A stretch of DNA of 64,000 bases. Source: Aspidiotus rigidus (taxonomy: Eukaryota > Arthropoda > Insecta > Hemiptera > Diaspididae). The notes beneath the pieces are model-generated. The model had not been told where the DNA came from and made no database searches. It saw only the letters and a list, made by a program, of their open reading frames with translations. Below, in pieces: positions 12,901-24,900 of the stretch. Made by a program: the position numbers and the translations under genes. Location of the stretch: the NCBI GenBank assembly GCA_035079385.1, contig JAVHKY010000003.1, forward strand, positions 14,319,001-14,383,000, in the 5' to 3' direction. The stretch's first letter is position 1. Each line of letters begins with the position of its first letter.

Positions 12901-15900
12901 TTAATGTGTAATGAAAAAATAATAAAATTTACAGATATGTTATTTTGGTTAATTAATTGGGGGGGGGGTATAAAGTTCATCCTGTGTTAATGTTATTTGA
13001 AATAATTAAATTAATAATTATTAATATTAATGAAGGTACTAATAATGAAAATTGTAAATTATTTATTCGTGGATAAATATGTATGCCTCCATAACAACTC
13101 ATTAATGGTGAAGAGAATCAGCAATGACTAGACGGAAGAAAAGGACAAAAGAAGCTTGAGCGGAGTGTATGAGCTCAGGAGTGTATGAGCTCAGTTGCGA
13201 GCAGAGCAACGGCAGACTGAGAGAGAGTTTATCATTAGGAAAACGGAGCACGAACCATCAAGGGGAAGGAAGAAGGAATGCCACTGTTTGGCAAAAACTG
13301 CAGAACAACACAATGGTGAAGGAATATTCGACCTAACACATGTTGCGAACCGCAAGAAAAGAAAAAACTCTCGGAACAGGTGAAGATTGCAAAGACAAAG
13401 AGGAGAAAAACCAGCCTCTTGAACAATGCAATCACGTTTGACAACGAAGATCATTCGGGTTGGTAATGGGATGGTAGAAAAGGAACAGAACCGACTCATG
13501 AGATGACAGCATACCAGGTAGTCTATAGAAATCCAACATATAGGCAAATGAACCAATCACGACGCATGCTAATAAGATCTCAGTGTTAAACTATAAGAAG
13601 TAATGTTTGAGGCCAGTGCACTACTTACCTCAAATAACATGCAAAATGATTTCCGATGATTATTAACCAAGTAAAAATAGAGGGAAAGTCTGAATTTACC
13701 AAGCTTGAGAGACACGATCTCGAATTTTGTTTAGATAAAAAAAATGGTGACTCGTTCAGAACGCCAAATAGGCCTACATCGTTTTTTTTTTTTTTTTTTT
13801 TTTTTCTGAGCTGAATGAATTTAGCCTTTCCTTTCAACCTCACGGATAAATTTCAAACCAAGATTTCATTCTTCGAATAATTAAAAACTGGCCATATTGT
13901 AACACAGAAACCGAAAAAAATATCATCCGCTCACCTCGAACACGGCGATTATCGAACGAATTGAGATTTTCGATTTGTTCTTGATATGTACCATTAACTG
14001 GAAATGCGGAATTCTAAAAATAATGATCAACATAAACAATTAAAGGAGACGAAGCTTTACGAACGATCGCGAAAACACGATTTCAATAATGGAAAGAAAC
14101 TTACTTTGGCAATTTGTAATAGCACAATCGTGTGTTTCACTTGCTCCAACATATTCTAAGAACATGAAACATAATTCGAAAATATTGATTGTTAGTTCGC
14201 GTTGATTAAGGAACGTTAGCGATGTTAGATTCTTTTTAAAATTAATTTATACATTTTCGCAAAAATCACACAGTCAACTAGCACCGCCGACAATTCTAAT
14301 ATTACTGCCAAAAAACGTTAATATATTGAGCAGCTACCGTCACTATGAACACGAGTAGCTTACCTATTATTGTCCTGCTCATCCAGACTTTCGAATATCT
14401 ATCTCGAGCCTCATAATTATAGATAAAATTTAAGAAGGCACGACCCAGTACTTTATTAACGATTCACATATTGAGACGCTCTGAACGAATGAAGCCAATT
14501 TAATCCTCCAGATTACGAACGAAAAACTTTAATTTCAAAAAAAAAAAAAATCCGCGGTATTTTGTTGAGACAATTCGCAATCCAAAACGTTTCAACATCT
14601 TTCATCCTTCGAGCCAATTCATTCTTTTCTTTATCTTTTACACACACAACCCACACTTTCAGATCTACAGAATTAAAGAAATCATTTGACTTGCGACTTA
14701 CGTTAGTATCACGTATGATAACTTCGCAGGTTTCTTTTTCTTCGCATTCTAACGGATGAACTTTTGACTCCAATTCCTACGTAAAAATAAAATAACTGAA
14801 TGAATAAACAATACCGCTGGGGAACTAATTGCTAAGCTGAATTTCGCAACACTTGAATTAAAAAAAAAATTGGGGAAAAAAAAAAGTTTTGATGGTGATT
14901 ACAGTTGATAAACAAATTATGAACGAGTTGAAAAAATTATTAACGCGCCACATAAACATACATTTAAAAGTGATTGAGGCTTACTTTAACTTGATCGATT
15001 AATAACTGCAGATAAGCGTCCGCTTCGGCTACCTTCTTATCAAAGTTATTCAGTGTCGGTAACATCTTTGACGCATCGTACGGCGTCTGAAAAATATTAT
15101 TCTATTGTAATACTTTTCCCAAATGATGTGTTCATTTCTAAACTCTCTAATGAAATTTTATTGAATCGTTACATAACGAATAAGTATAAAAAGAATAAAA
15201 GTAACTAACCATTGAAAATGAACTGTGACAACCGTAAGCGTGGCGCACTATTGTATCCTGTAAACAACGAACCCAATTTTCTCGTTCTTCAAAATTTCGA
15301 GCTTGAAAATGAAAGGTTTTACCGTCGACAGTAATCGTGAAGGTTGTATTATCTTCGTCGTCGATACCAATAATAGCACTTTTCAGTCTGACACATCCTC
15401 GTCTGACACCGCGAGTCATCTTTTCTCTCGACTATAAAAGATACAAAAATAATGAATTCGGGATTTTGTTCTCTTACTCTTTTTTCAATAACATATCCCT
15501 CTCTTCAAATGCAATTTCGAGTTTACCTAATTAAATTTAACCAACTTCTAGTGCTAGTAGAGAACGCTCACGTCTCTAAAAAAAAAATATCGAGTTCCAT
15601 AAGTAGCGGAACCCATTTCATTAAAATTACTCGTTCGACTGTAAAATATATCTTTCATCGAATTAATTCTGAGGTTCTTTATTTTTTTCTTGGAACTACT
15701 TCTAACTAGTCTGCCTTGAAAAGCGATTATTTTATGTTAAATATTAGGTGCACGAGATTAAGGGCAATTCACGAAAGGATGTGCACTCATGTCAACATCG
15801 GGAATAATTTCCTTTGTCAAATACCTACGTAATTCGAGAAGATATTTGAAAAATATGCAACTTTTTTTTCACAATTGTGATCGTAAAGGCTCCCATCTCA

Positions 15901-18900
15901 ACAGAAAAAAAAAAAGAAAATGTGGAAAATTTATTTCGGGAAGCTACCGAGAAAAAAATCCGAATGGGACAACAAAGGAATAACGTATGTACTCGGTGTA
16001 AAATAATAGTGCAGAAACGCACAATCATGAACTTGCGTACGAAGTTCGCAAGTCATTGACTCAAGGTTACAGCAATTATAAATCGCAGACAAACGCAAGG
16101 TATCTGGTTGTTGAAATCGGTGCTTGACCAACTGAACGATAGCGAAACACACACATAATTTTCGGGGAGAATAATGGGTGACAGTTTCATCAAGTAAAAG
16201 CGCGGTCGGCGTTGAAAAACGAAATAAATAAGAGTATTTATGATCATGAAACGAGGAACAGCAAACTGTTTGTCTGTTATGATTGAGTGCTGCAATGAAT
16301 GACGTCAATGATAGGACTGCGAACGTGCAATTCGATATGAGAAGATTTCATTAATTGGAATACGAGGGAATAAGACGATGACGATGCTAAAGATGAGAGA
16401 TATCTCAAGGTAAAGAGGATCAGTTCGAGTGAAAATACGGATCATTTCGTTCACCCCTGAAACCGAACTTTTAATTAATTTTAAAGTGAAAAAATGTAGA
16501 TTTGTACACAATATTAGTGCTCTACTTACACCTCACTCACTCATTATGAGTCCCGATAATAGCACACCAGGTTTTTAAGTTTCTGAAGACCAAGGTCAAA
16601 CTAAGAGTGGCACATGTGAAGATTTGGTTCAATAACGAATGCTTGAGACGAGGCATTATTCCCAAGTATGCGACTATCAGGCTACCAGGAAACAGCGCAG
16701 CAGTGAAACGCACCAAGATGCAAGCCGAAAGATTGAGAGTGAAGAACGAAATTGGTGAACTATACAAGAAAATCATCAGGCTGAATGGTCTACTGTATGA
16801 TCAATATTTCCATCTGTCCAGGTTACTCCACCCACAAAAAGTCGAAGAAATGATGTTTGAAAAACGAGGAAAGGGGAAGAAAGGAGAAGACTATGTGGAA
16901 AAACGAGTGGAAGCCCAAACAAAACAAATCAAGAAAAAACTTGCCGAATTGACCCCGAAGAAAGAAGAGAGAAAGGAAGAGACAGCGAGAGTTGAGCATA
17001 AATTTGCTCCCAGAACCGAGAACCTATCAAGCGTCACCTTCACAGAAGAAGAAAGAAGACAGCTGGACAAAGGCATCAAGTATGTGCAGCCAGAGAGGCT
17101 GAACCAGTGTAGGCTTGAAAGCATGGCCATTAGCTGCGAACAAGTAATCCAAACCATGGAACACGACGTGAGACCAGAAGCCCGGACTAAAATTGGGAAA
17201 GTGCTGTTGGAGATCAAAGAGGATATGTGCCGAACCTATGACAGAACGCAAGTAATGCAGAGGAAGGTCACAAATCTACAAAAGAAGATCCGACAGAACA
17301 ACCTGATTTTGACAAAGGCGGACAAGGGCAGGACGGTAGTGGTAATCGAGAAGGAGGACTACACCCAAAAAGTGGAGTCGTACATCGCAGTTAATGGATA
17401 CCAAGAGCTGACACGGGACCCAACACAGAAATATCAAGATGACCTGAAAGCTGTGTTGAAACGGAACAATGTACCCGGCAATGGACGGACGCTTGAGATG
17501 AACCCGGTTGCACCAAAACTCAAGGGGCTTGTAAAACTCCACAAAGCCAACCGTCTGATGAGACCCCTGGTCAACAGCATTCAATCACCATGCTACAAGA
17601 TGGCAAAAATCGTAGCCACATTCCTGAAAGAAAACTACCAGTTTGCACCCAGACGAAGTATCAGAAACAACGGAGAGCTGATTGAGCAACTGGACAAGTT
17701 GGAAATCAGGAGTAACGACAAGCTGATATCCTTTGATGTGACTAATATGTTTGGTACCATACCGAAGGAGGAACTTCTCACTCTGCTCAAAAACAACAGA
17801 TACTATGGGAACCCCGATGGGTCGAAGTACGCCAACATAGTGGAGGAGATCTTGAGCCAGAATTACTGCCGTTTCAATAACAGGTTCTACAGTCAGGAAA
17901 GGGGACTTGCGATGGGATCACCGCTGTCACCAATACTGGGGAGATATTCATGAATGATAAGGAAAAAAAGTTATTGAAGGGCAGCAAGTTCAGAAACTCG
18001 ATCAAACACTGGGCCAGATATGTAGATGATATCCTAATTGTGTGGTCAGGCACTGATAGACAGGTGGATCTATTCCTTTCAGAAATGAACGCGATGAATG
18101 AGAGCATCAAATTCACAGTGGAAAAAGGCAATGAGACCATCAACTATTTGGACCTTACACTCACAATGGAGAACAATAGGATAGAATACAAAATCTACAG
18201 GAAGCCGACGCATATTGACACCATCATCCCAAATGACTCCTACCACCACCCCAGGCACAAGTTAGCGGCAATCCAGAACTACTGCTATCGGGCAATTTCT
18301 ATCCTCAAGAACAACAAAGAGAAGAGGAATGAGATCGAGATAGTAAAGCAGATCGCTGAAGCCAATGGCTACCGCAGGCGTGCGGTGGATGGAGTCTTTA
18401 GGAAAATGGAAACAAAGAAAGGAACCCATGATAGCGTAGTGAGAAAGTACTCCGGATCGATACCATATATAGGAAAGTACACAAACAAGGTGATAAAGGC
18501 GTTCAATGGCTACGATGCAAATGTGGATATCCAGAATAACCAACCCATGGTGAAGAGAATCAGCAATGACCAGACGGAAGAGAAGGACAAGGAAAGCTTG
18601 AGCGGAGTGTACAAGCTACGTTGTGAACAGTGCGAGGGGATCTATATCGGTGAGACTGGGAGAAAGTCTGAGATCAGGAGAAAGGAGCATAAAACGTCGA
18701 GGGAGAAAGAAGATGGCAAGTCACTGTTTCGGAAACACTGTAACGAGGAAAACCACGATGGAGAGGGAATATTTGAAGTCATACACGTGGAGAATCGCAC
18801 AAAGAGAAGAAAACTCTGGGAACAAATGGAGATTGCAAAAGCCAAGAGGAAGAAAGCCTGCCTCTTGAACAATGTAATCACATTTCACAGCGAAAAATTA

Positions 18901-21900
18901 TTCGGCCTGGTGATTGGACGAGAGAAGAAGAACGGAACCAATGAATGAGACGGCAGGAATGCAGGTAGCCAATAGAAACGCAGCATTTAGAACAATAGAT
19001 TGAACCAATCACAAAACAGTAAGTTTTAGCCAATAAGAACACAATGTCATATTATTGTAAGAATAAGTTTCTAAGAAGTGAACCAATCACAACACAGCAT
19101 TGTTATCGCCAATAAGATCACAGTGTTATACTATAAAAAACTCATGGTTAAGGCCTTGTTCTCCAGTTGCGACACTACTGATGATGGGATAACACCCGAA
19201 AGTACTCTTGTATAAGCAACTAATAAAGTAGATTTGTACAAATGAAAAACCCTTTTTCAATTTTTTTTTTTTTTTTTTTTTTGCTGTTCGGGGGTTGGTT
19301 CCATGAATTGCGGCGATGAAACAAGTAGGGAACCTGTTTTGTGGGTTATTTGAACTGCCTTCCACACCAAAATCGAATTCTCTACAGGACTCCGATCCTC
19401 TTCTTATACCTAGAAAGAAACTAAAAACGCCATAAAATGGAGGGAATATCAGAATATTATGAAAAAACGCATAAATTTCTGCTCCCTTTCATGGAATTTG
19501 AACTCACAAATATCAACCTATCCAAGTCCTTTCCCGTCATCTCCACTTCTCCAAGACCCATGATCAATATTCACACACTCTTCCAAGCCCTTAAAGTAGG
19601 CCAAAGTCCTTGCCCCTCAATCTCCCTCACCTAGCCACGTTGTCTCTCTGGATACGGAGCCAATTTTTCTTCGAGTTCCTCTCCTCATATCCTTTCTTTC
19701 TTCTTTTTCTCGGAGTCGGGTCCTCGGACGCCTGCAATCAACCTTCGAACAGTCATTTAAACCCCTGAACTAGATGACAGCCTTCGCCCCCTTGGGAGTC
19801 AAAATTTTCCAGAAAACTCTAAATTTCTCCAAGTAAGCCTTTCGAAAGAGAGGTTCCTATTAAAGCAATAATAATTTTCCTGTTTAAACATCAACTAGGT
19901 TTTTTTCTTTGATTTGTTCAAACAACACTGAAGATTATGGGCTGGATGTATTATAAAGTAGTCGTTTCGGCGCTGCCGCGAGCGAATGCGAACAAAATGG
20001 ACGCGAAAGGTTTCTGGTTGAATGAAGACATCAGCTTACGACACTCGTACTCGTGCTCTGATCTCGCATACATTGAAACTGGGAGCTTGCAAATGCCTTC
20101 ATAATTAATGTCCATTCCATTCCTAATGTCACAATTCACAAAAAGCCTCAGACAGTATATTTAGCTGAGTAGTTCTCAGAGTATAGAGCATATTAAGCTG
20201 ACTAGCTCTCAGGGGCTCACTGTGGTATAAGCTTAGTAGACTGTATATTATTAGGGGGGTTGGACTCACAAATTCCTGAATGACGATGAGGTTTGAAAAC
20301 GAGGGTGAAGGAGGGTATAAAATTAAGATAATGTTTGTTGCGATTTGAAAGAGGGGCCCACTCGTAGAATTTAAAATTAGAAGACATGAAACATGTTGAA
20401 AACTTTTCTTCTATAGGAGTTAAAATTTACATTTATGGCTTGTAAGTTATTTCTGAATTAAACAAATGAATCCTAAAAGTTTAGAAGCAATCGGTCGGAT
20501 AGTTCTTGAGATGTAAGACGGGACAGATAAGACAAACTTTCTGCTTCATTCATTTAAATTGTTCCGTAAAGTAAATCTTATCAATCATTTTATATTTGTA
20601 CTTCTGAATTCAAACCAAAACAGAATAATATTAAGAGACAAACAGAGGGTGAAACGTCTTGCTCATAAAGTCTGCATTGGTATCTGCGTAGTCTTCGAAC
20701 ATTTTGAACTTCATTCTTTGACTAGATCGGTTTTGCTACACCTATAACGTTAACAAATACAGGCATCATCTAAATTCGTAGTTTAGGTTCGCCTAACGCG
20801 TTGAGTGCGCGTCAAGCTCTGCATACAGCTGTACACAACGCAAATTGTTGAGTGTTGCAGATTCACCGCTCGGTCAACTGCGTTAGGCAAACCCTAAACT
20901 ACGAATTTGGATGATGCCCGTGTCTGGAGCTCTCTTGGACGAGCTCTGTTTGGGCCAAACAATATTTATAGTCTGTCCACAAATAGAATGGGTAATGTAA
21001 ACAAACCCCGCAAACCGCTTCCTCGGATGGACTGAGTTTTTTGTGATAACAAAAAATATCGATAAATACTTTCAATATTTCCAAGAGCCATTTTACTCCC
21101 ATAAGAAATACACAGGGAGCAAAGATCAGTATGAAATTAAACAAAAATTAAAAAGGATTGAGGTCAAAAAAGTTTATTTTTATAATGTGTGAGGTAATCA
21201 GCTTCCAAAATTGAGCTTTTAACCCCTCAATTCTTTCTCAATTTTAATTAATACCATATGATCGGGTACTTTTGCTACTGTAATCACACTGTAATCGATA
21301 TTTTGTTATCACGAAAAACTCAGTCTATTGTAATCAATTTTTTTTCCATGAAAGTGGTTCTCGGGGTTTGTTTACGTTACCCATTCTATTTGCCATTACC
21401 CATTCTATTTGCCGACAGACTATAAAGACTAAAGATAGGACAAGGACAACAATGAAAGAACGACAAACGACTTTACACTGCACCATACTCTCAATCTTAC
21501 GCCCCTGCGCATGCGCTGGAAAGAATGACAGAATATTCTCTATCCTGTTCTTCTTTGCCTTTGTTTTGACGTCAAGTGATAGTACCAGCAATGGATCAGT
21601 TCCCAATAAGAACTTTTTCCCCCTATGGGAACTGAAATCGTCATTTTTTGGCTTACAAATTATTCTTTAATAATACAAATAAATCCTGAAAGTTTGAAAG
21701 CAATCGGTCAGGTGGCCCTACATAAAAGGCAGACGGACTGACATTCTGCTTCATTTATTTAGAATGTTTTGTGGAACAATTCTCACCATTTTACATTTTT
21801 ACAACCAAAACAGAATATCAAGAGAGGAACAGAGGGTGAAATCTTGTTTTTTGTGTTTCATCTTTTGGGTAAATGAGCCACCCAATTGCCAACAATACGA

Positions 21901-24900
21901 CAAAGATAACAACAGAAACGGATCTAGCAAAGAGAGAACCAATTTATTGGCTAGATCATAAATCAAGGCTCGATAATCGAGCTGTTTTTTTCTTTACTTT
22001 CAACCGTTTTGTTTATTAAAAAAGTAAGAGAAAATAAATACAGCTAAATAAGAGCTTTGACAAAGAGTCTCTTCGCCCAGAATTAGAAAAACCAAAGAAG
22101 AAGTAAAAAGAAGATTAAAAATAGAACAAAAAAGAAAGGCGAAAAGGGAGCAAATATGCACTGTAATGAAAAGTAAAGTTGAAGATAAAAAGTTAATTAA
22201 TAATAGTAAAAAGAAAAGAAAAGAGTAAGATTGTGATAATGGGAGAGAGGGAATTAATGTAAGAGTAGATGGTAAGGAAGACGGAGAGATTTGTGACATG
22301 GAGGCAGTCAAGTGCAGCGAAAGGACGTTGGATGTTGAAGTTCGTAAGTAAGGAATGAATTTTTTTTTTGGTTGAGTGGTAAAGTGAGGGGGTTCATTAA
22401 AAAGAAGGTGATTTAGGTGTGCAGCTATCGAGCTTTGATTGAAGAATGTTTTTGTGGAAATGCGGAAGAAGTTTCTTGTTGCAACCTTTAGAGGGTTTTT
22501 GTTGCTTTTGTCAGAAATTTCTGTTAGGTGAGCAAAGCCAAAGCATTGCAGCCAGCCGAAAGTCGTATTCAGCTTAATTTTCACAGATAAGAGAGAAGCT
22601 AAAAGCCAGCTTTATTTGTAATTTCCTAAGCCGAAAGTCGAAATGAGCCAAATTTTTCAGCTTTTTTTTTCAACTTTTTCAATATTTTTGATTTTTTGCA
22701 CAATAAAAAAATGAAAAAAATCTGAGTAATGTCCATTGTCTAATTTCAGCACTCAGCGGAGTATAAAAGAACATTTCGATAATTTCGTTGGGATGACATC
22801 ATTATTCCAGTTCCAATTTGGAATTGAAAAAATTAAGAAAGACTGAAAGAGTCGACCAATATTTGTGCTTTCTGGAATTGAGTTCGAGTTTGCCACAGCC
22901 CGCAATTATTCTTTTCTTTATCTTTGCCAATATGCCAAAGACTCAAACTCAAGGAGCATATAAAAATTTAAACAATAAAATAGAGTTCAAACAACTAGAA
23001 AATGAAGCCTGCAGAAGTGCAGACTGCAGAGTCTTCCAGTCAAGATGAATACAAGCTGGAGAATAGGTATCGTTTACAAGTGTAATAAAGCCCCAATTCT
23101 CCTGATTGTTTCTTCTGCGCTCACAATCCTACATGACATCAATCAGTCAAGAATCAGCTGAATTAAACCGAAAATCGGCTAAATTAAGCTGGCCGAATTA
23201 AGCAAAGCCAGCTGAATTTTCCTAAAAGCCAAAAGCCGAAAGGGGGCGTCTATAAATTACGTGAGGCGATTTTTGTGATTTTTCGGCCCCTATCGTGAGA
23301 TTTGCCTTGACCCCCCCCCCCTCTTATCTTGCGTGAGATTTTCCGAAATGGGTATTTTTGCTTCAAATACGTTTATCTGTGCTTAATTGCGTTTATCAAT
23401 CAAAACAACGTAATTTTATTGATCACATTTTGTACCTATTCAAAAGGATTAGTTTTTATTAAATTTAAGCCAGTTTAGCAAAATTTTAGAATGTATTTGT
23501 GTGAGAAAAAAATTACGTGAGATTTGTCGGCACCCCCCTCCCCATCACGTGAGTTTTGGTGAGACTTGGCTTGACCCCCTCCCCCCACGTAATTTATGGT
23601 CGCCCCCAAAGCCATATTTTTCGAGGTTGTAAGTTTAAGCTGAAAGCCGAAAGTGAAACTTTTGGCTGCAATGCTCCGAGCAAAACAACTTCGGTTCAGC
23701 TTGAGCACTAGCGCACGCAAAAAGTTTCTTCCAAGAGGAGGGGGGCTATTTTTTCCTTAATCTGCCTACACGCTTTGTGAAAGGTTAGGTAGAGATACAA
23801 TTTCCATAATATAATGACTGCAGTTATCATTATTACTGTCATCATCATTTGATTAAATATAATTGAAACAGTTGAACAAGACGCTCCCCTCTTCCACCTT
23901 TCAAATAAGCCGAACATAATAGTTCTTTCAGCATCAGGGGAAGGCTCTAGCGCCCATAGAATCTTCCCACTGATGAAAGAAAGTCAATTTACCGCGCATG
24001 CTAACCGACCACACAACGATGGTTCCTCCACCCTTACCAAAAAGGAGTAAGAAAAAAAGGTCTCCTCAAGCAGTGAGCGAAGTTGTGTGTTTTTCGACAG
24101 AGTTATTTGAAAAAAACGTCGAAACTGTGGTTCTGAGGAAGACGAGTGCTTTGACCTACTTCAATTTCGAACTTTGAGTAATACATATGAGGCAGAGAAA
24201 AGAGGAGACTTGGAAAAACGTAAAACTTCGACGTCAAATACAGAGGGAGGAGGACTTTGGAAAATTTCGACCCTGGAGCTACATGTACACATGAAAGAGC
24301 GAGTGAACTTGAAGAAATTTCTACCTTTGAGCTACAACTATCGACGTCCGAAATACCTACTAATATGAGAAGAGGGAACGTGGAGAAATTACAGGAGTGG
24401 GACACGCAAAAATTTTATTTCTTTCCCAAAAACTCGCGCCTCAAATTTTCTGGAGCATTACACGCCTAGTTATCATCGAATATTTCTCCAGATTCAAAAT
24501 GGAGCAAACGAATGACTTTTTCAAACAAGTTCGCTGATACAAAAAATTGTTTCGAAAAATTAAACACACCTACGTCTATAAGTTTGTAATCGTCCTCCCA
24601 TTCAGTAAGAGCCACATCCCTCCAAAAAATACACTACGAAAACCAATTGAAGATGACTGGCTGTGTTCTTTTAATCAAATTCAAGTATTATGTAGATTTT
24701 ACAACAGTAATTTGAGCATTGAGACAATGGTAGTTCGCTTTCAAGAAATTTAAATATCGCATTCGATGAAGAGTCTTACGCGCGATGAGTAACACCAATA
24801 TATTAAAACACAGTGTTCCGGATCGATCATTCTCGATTGTTTTGGTCTAATGTAAGTACATCCATAATGTATTTCTCAATATTTTAACAAAAAAAAAAAA

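Larger units (their letters stand above)
10895..13107 (-). pseudogene. Nuclear mitochondrial insertion (NUMT), COX1-COX2 region
   Basis: A 2.2 kb segment of extremely AT-rich mitochondrial DNA that reads on the minus strand with ATA as Met and TGA as Trp. COX1 comes first, then COX2, the usual insect order. It is flanked by the two halves of one Penelope-like fragment, and both lie inside an intron of a nuclear gene, so it is not the mitochondrial chromosome. It carries frameshifts and an internal COX2 deletion. At the right junction the bases ATGG belong to both partners, suggesting end joining with microhomology. Confidence 0.9.
16550..19260 (+). mobile_element. Penelope-like retroelement with GIY-YIG endonuclease, 5'-truncated
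   Basis: Penelope-like elements are retroelements whose reverse transcriptase is related to telomerase and usually fused to a GIY-YIG endonuclease. This copy has RT, endonuclease, a CCAAT-rich untranslated tail, a hammerhead-like motif and a T run at 19261-19282. The coding frame is open from 16550 with no ATG before the conserved part, so the 5' end is lost. It lies in intron 1 of the ORP9-like gene, antisense to it. Other tails in the window (2777, 3015, 13103) are the same family. Confidence 0.9.

Noticed and set aside
10895..13107. Genuine mitochondrial chromosome or functional COX genes
   Set aside because: Flanked on both sides by one nuclear retroelement fragment, with frameshifts and a COX2 deletion.
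16607..16609. GTG at 16607 as the start of the Penelope-like ORF
   Set aside because: The frame is open upstream to 16550 with coding-like sequence, and nuclear genes do not normally start at GTG.
22000..22584. 194-codon minus-strand ORF
   Set aside because: Driven by a purine-rich tract, overlaps a hAT terminus, and shows no domain or splice context.
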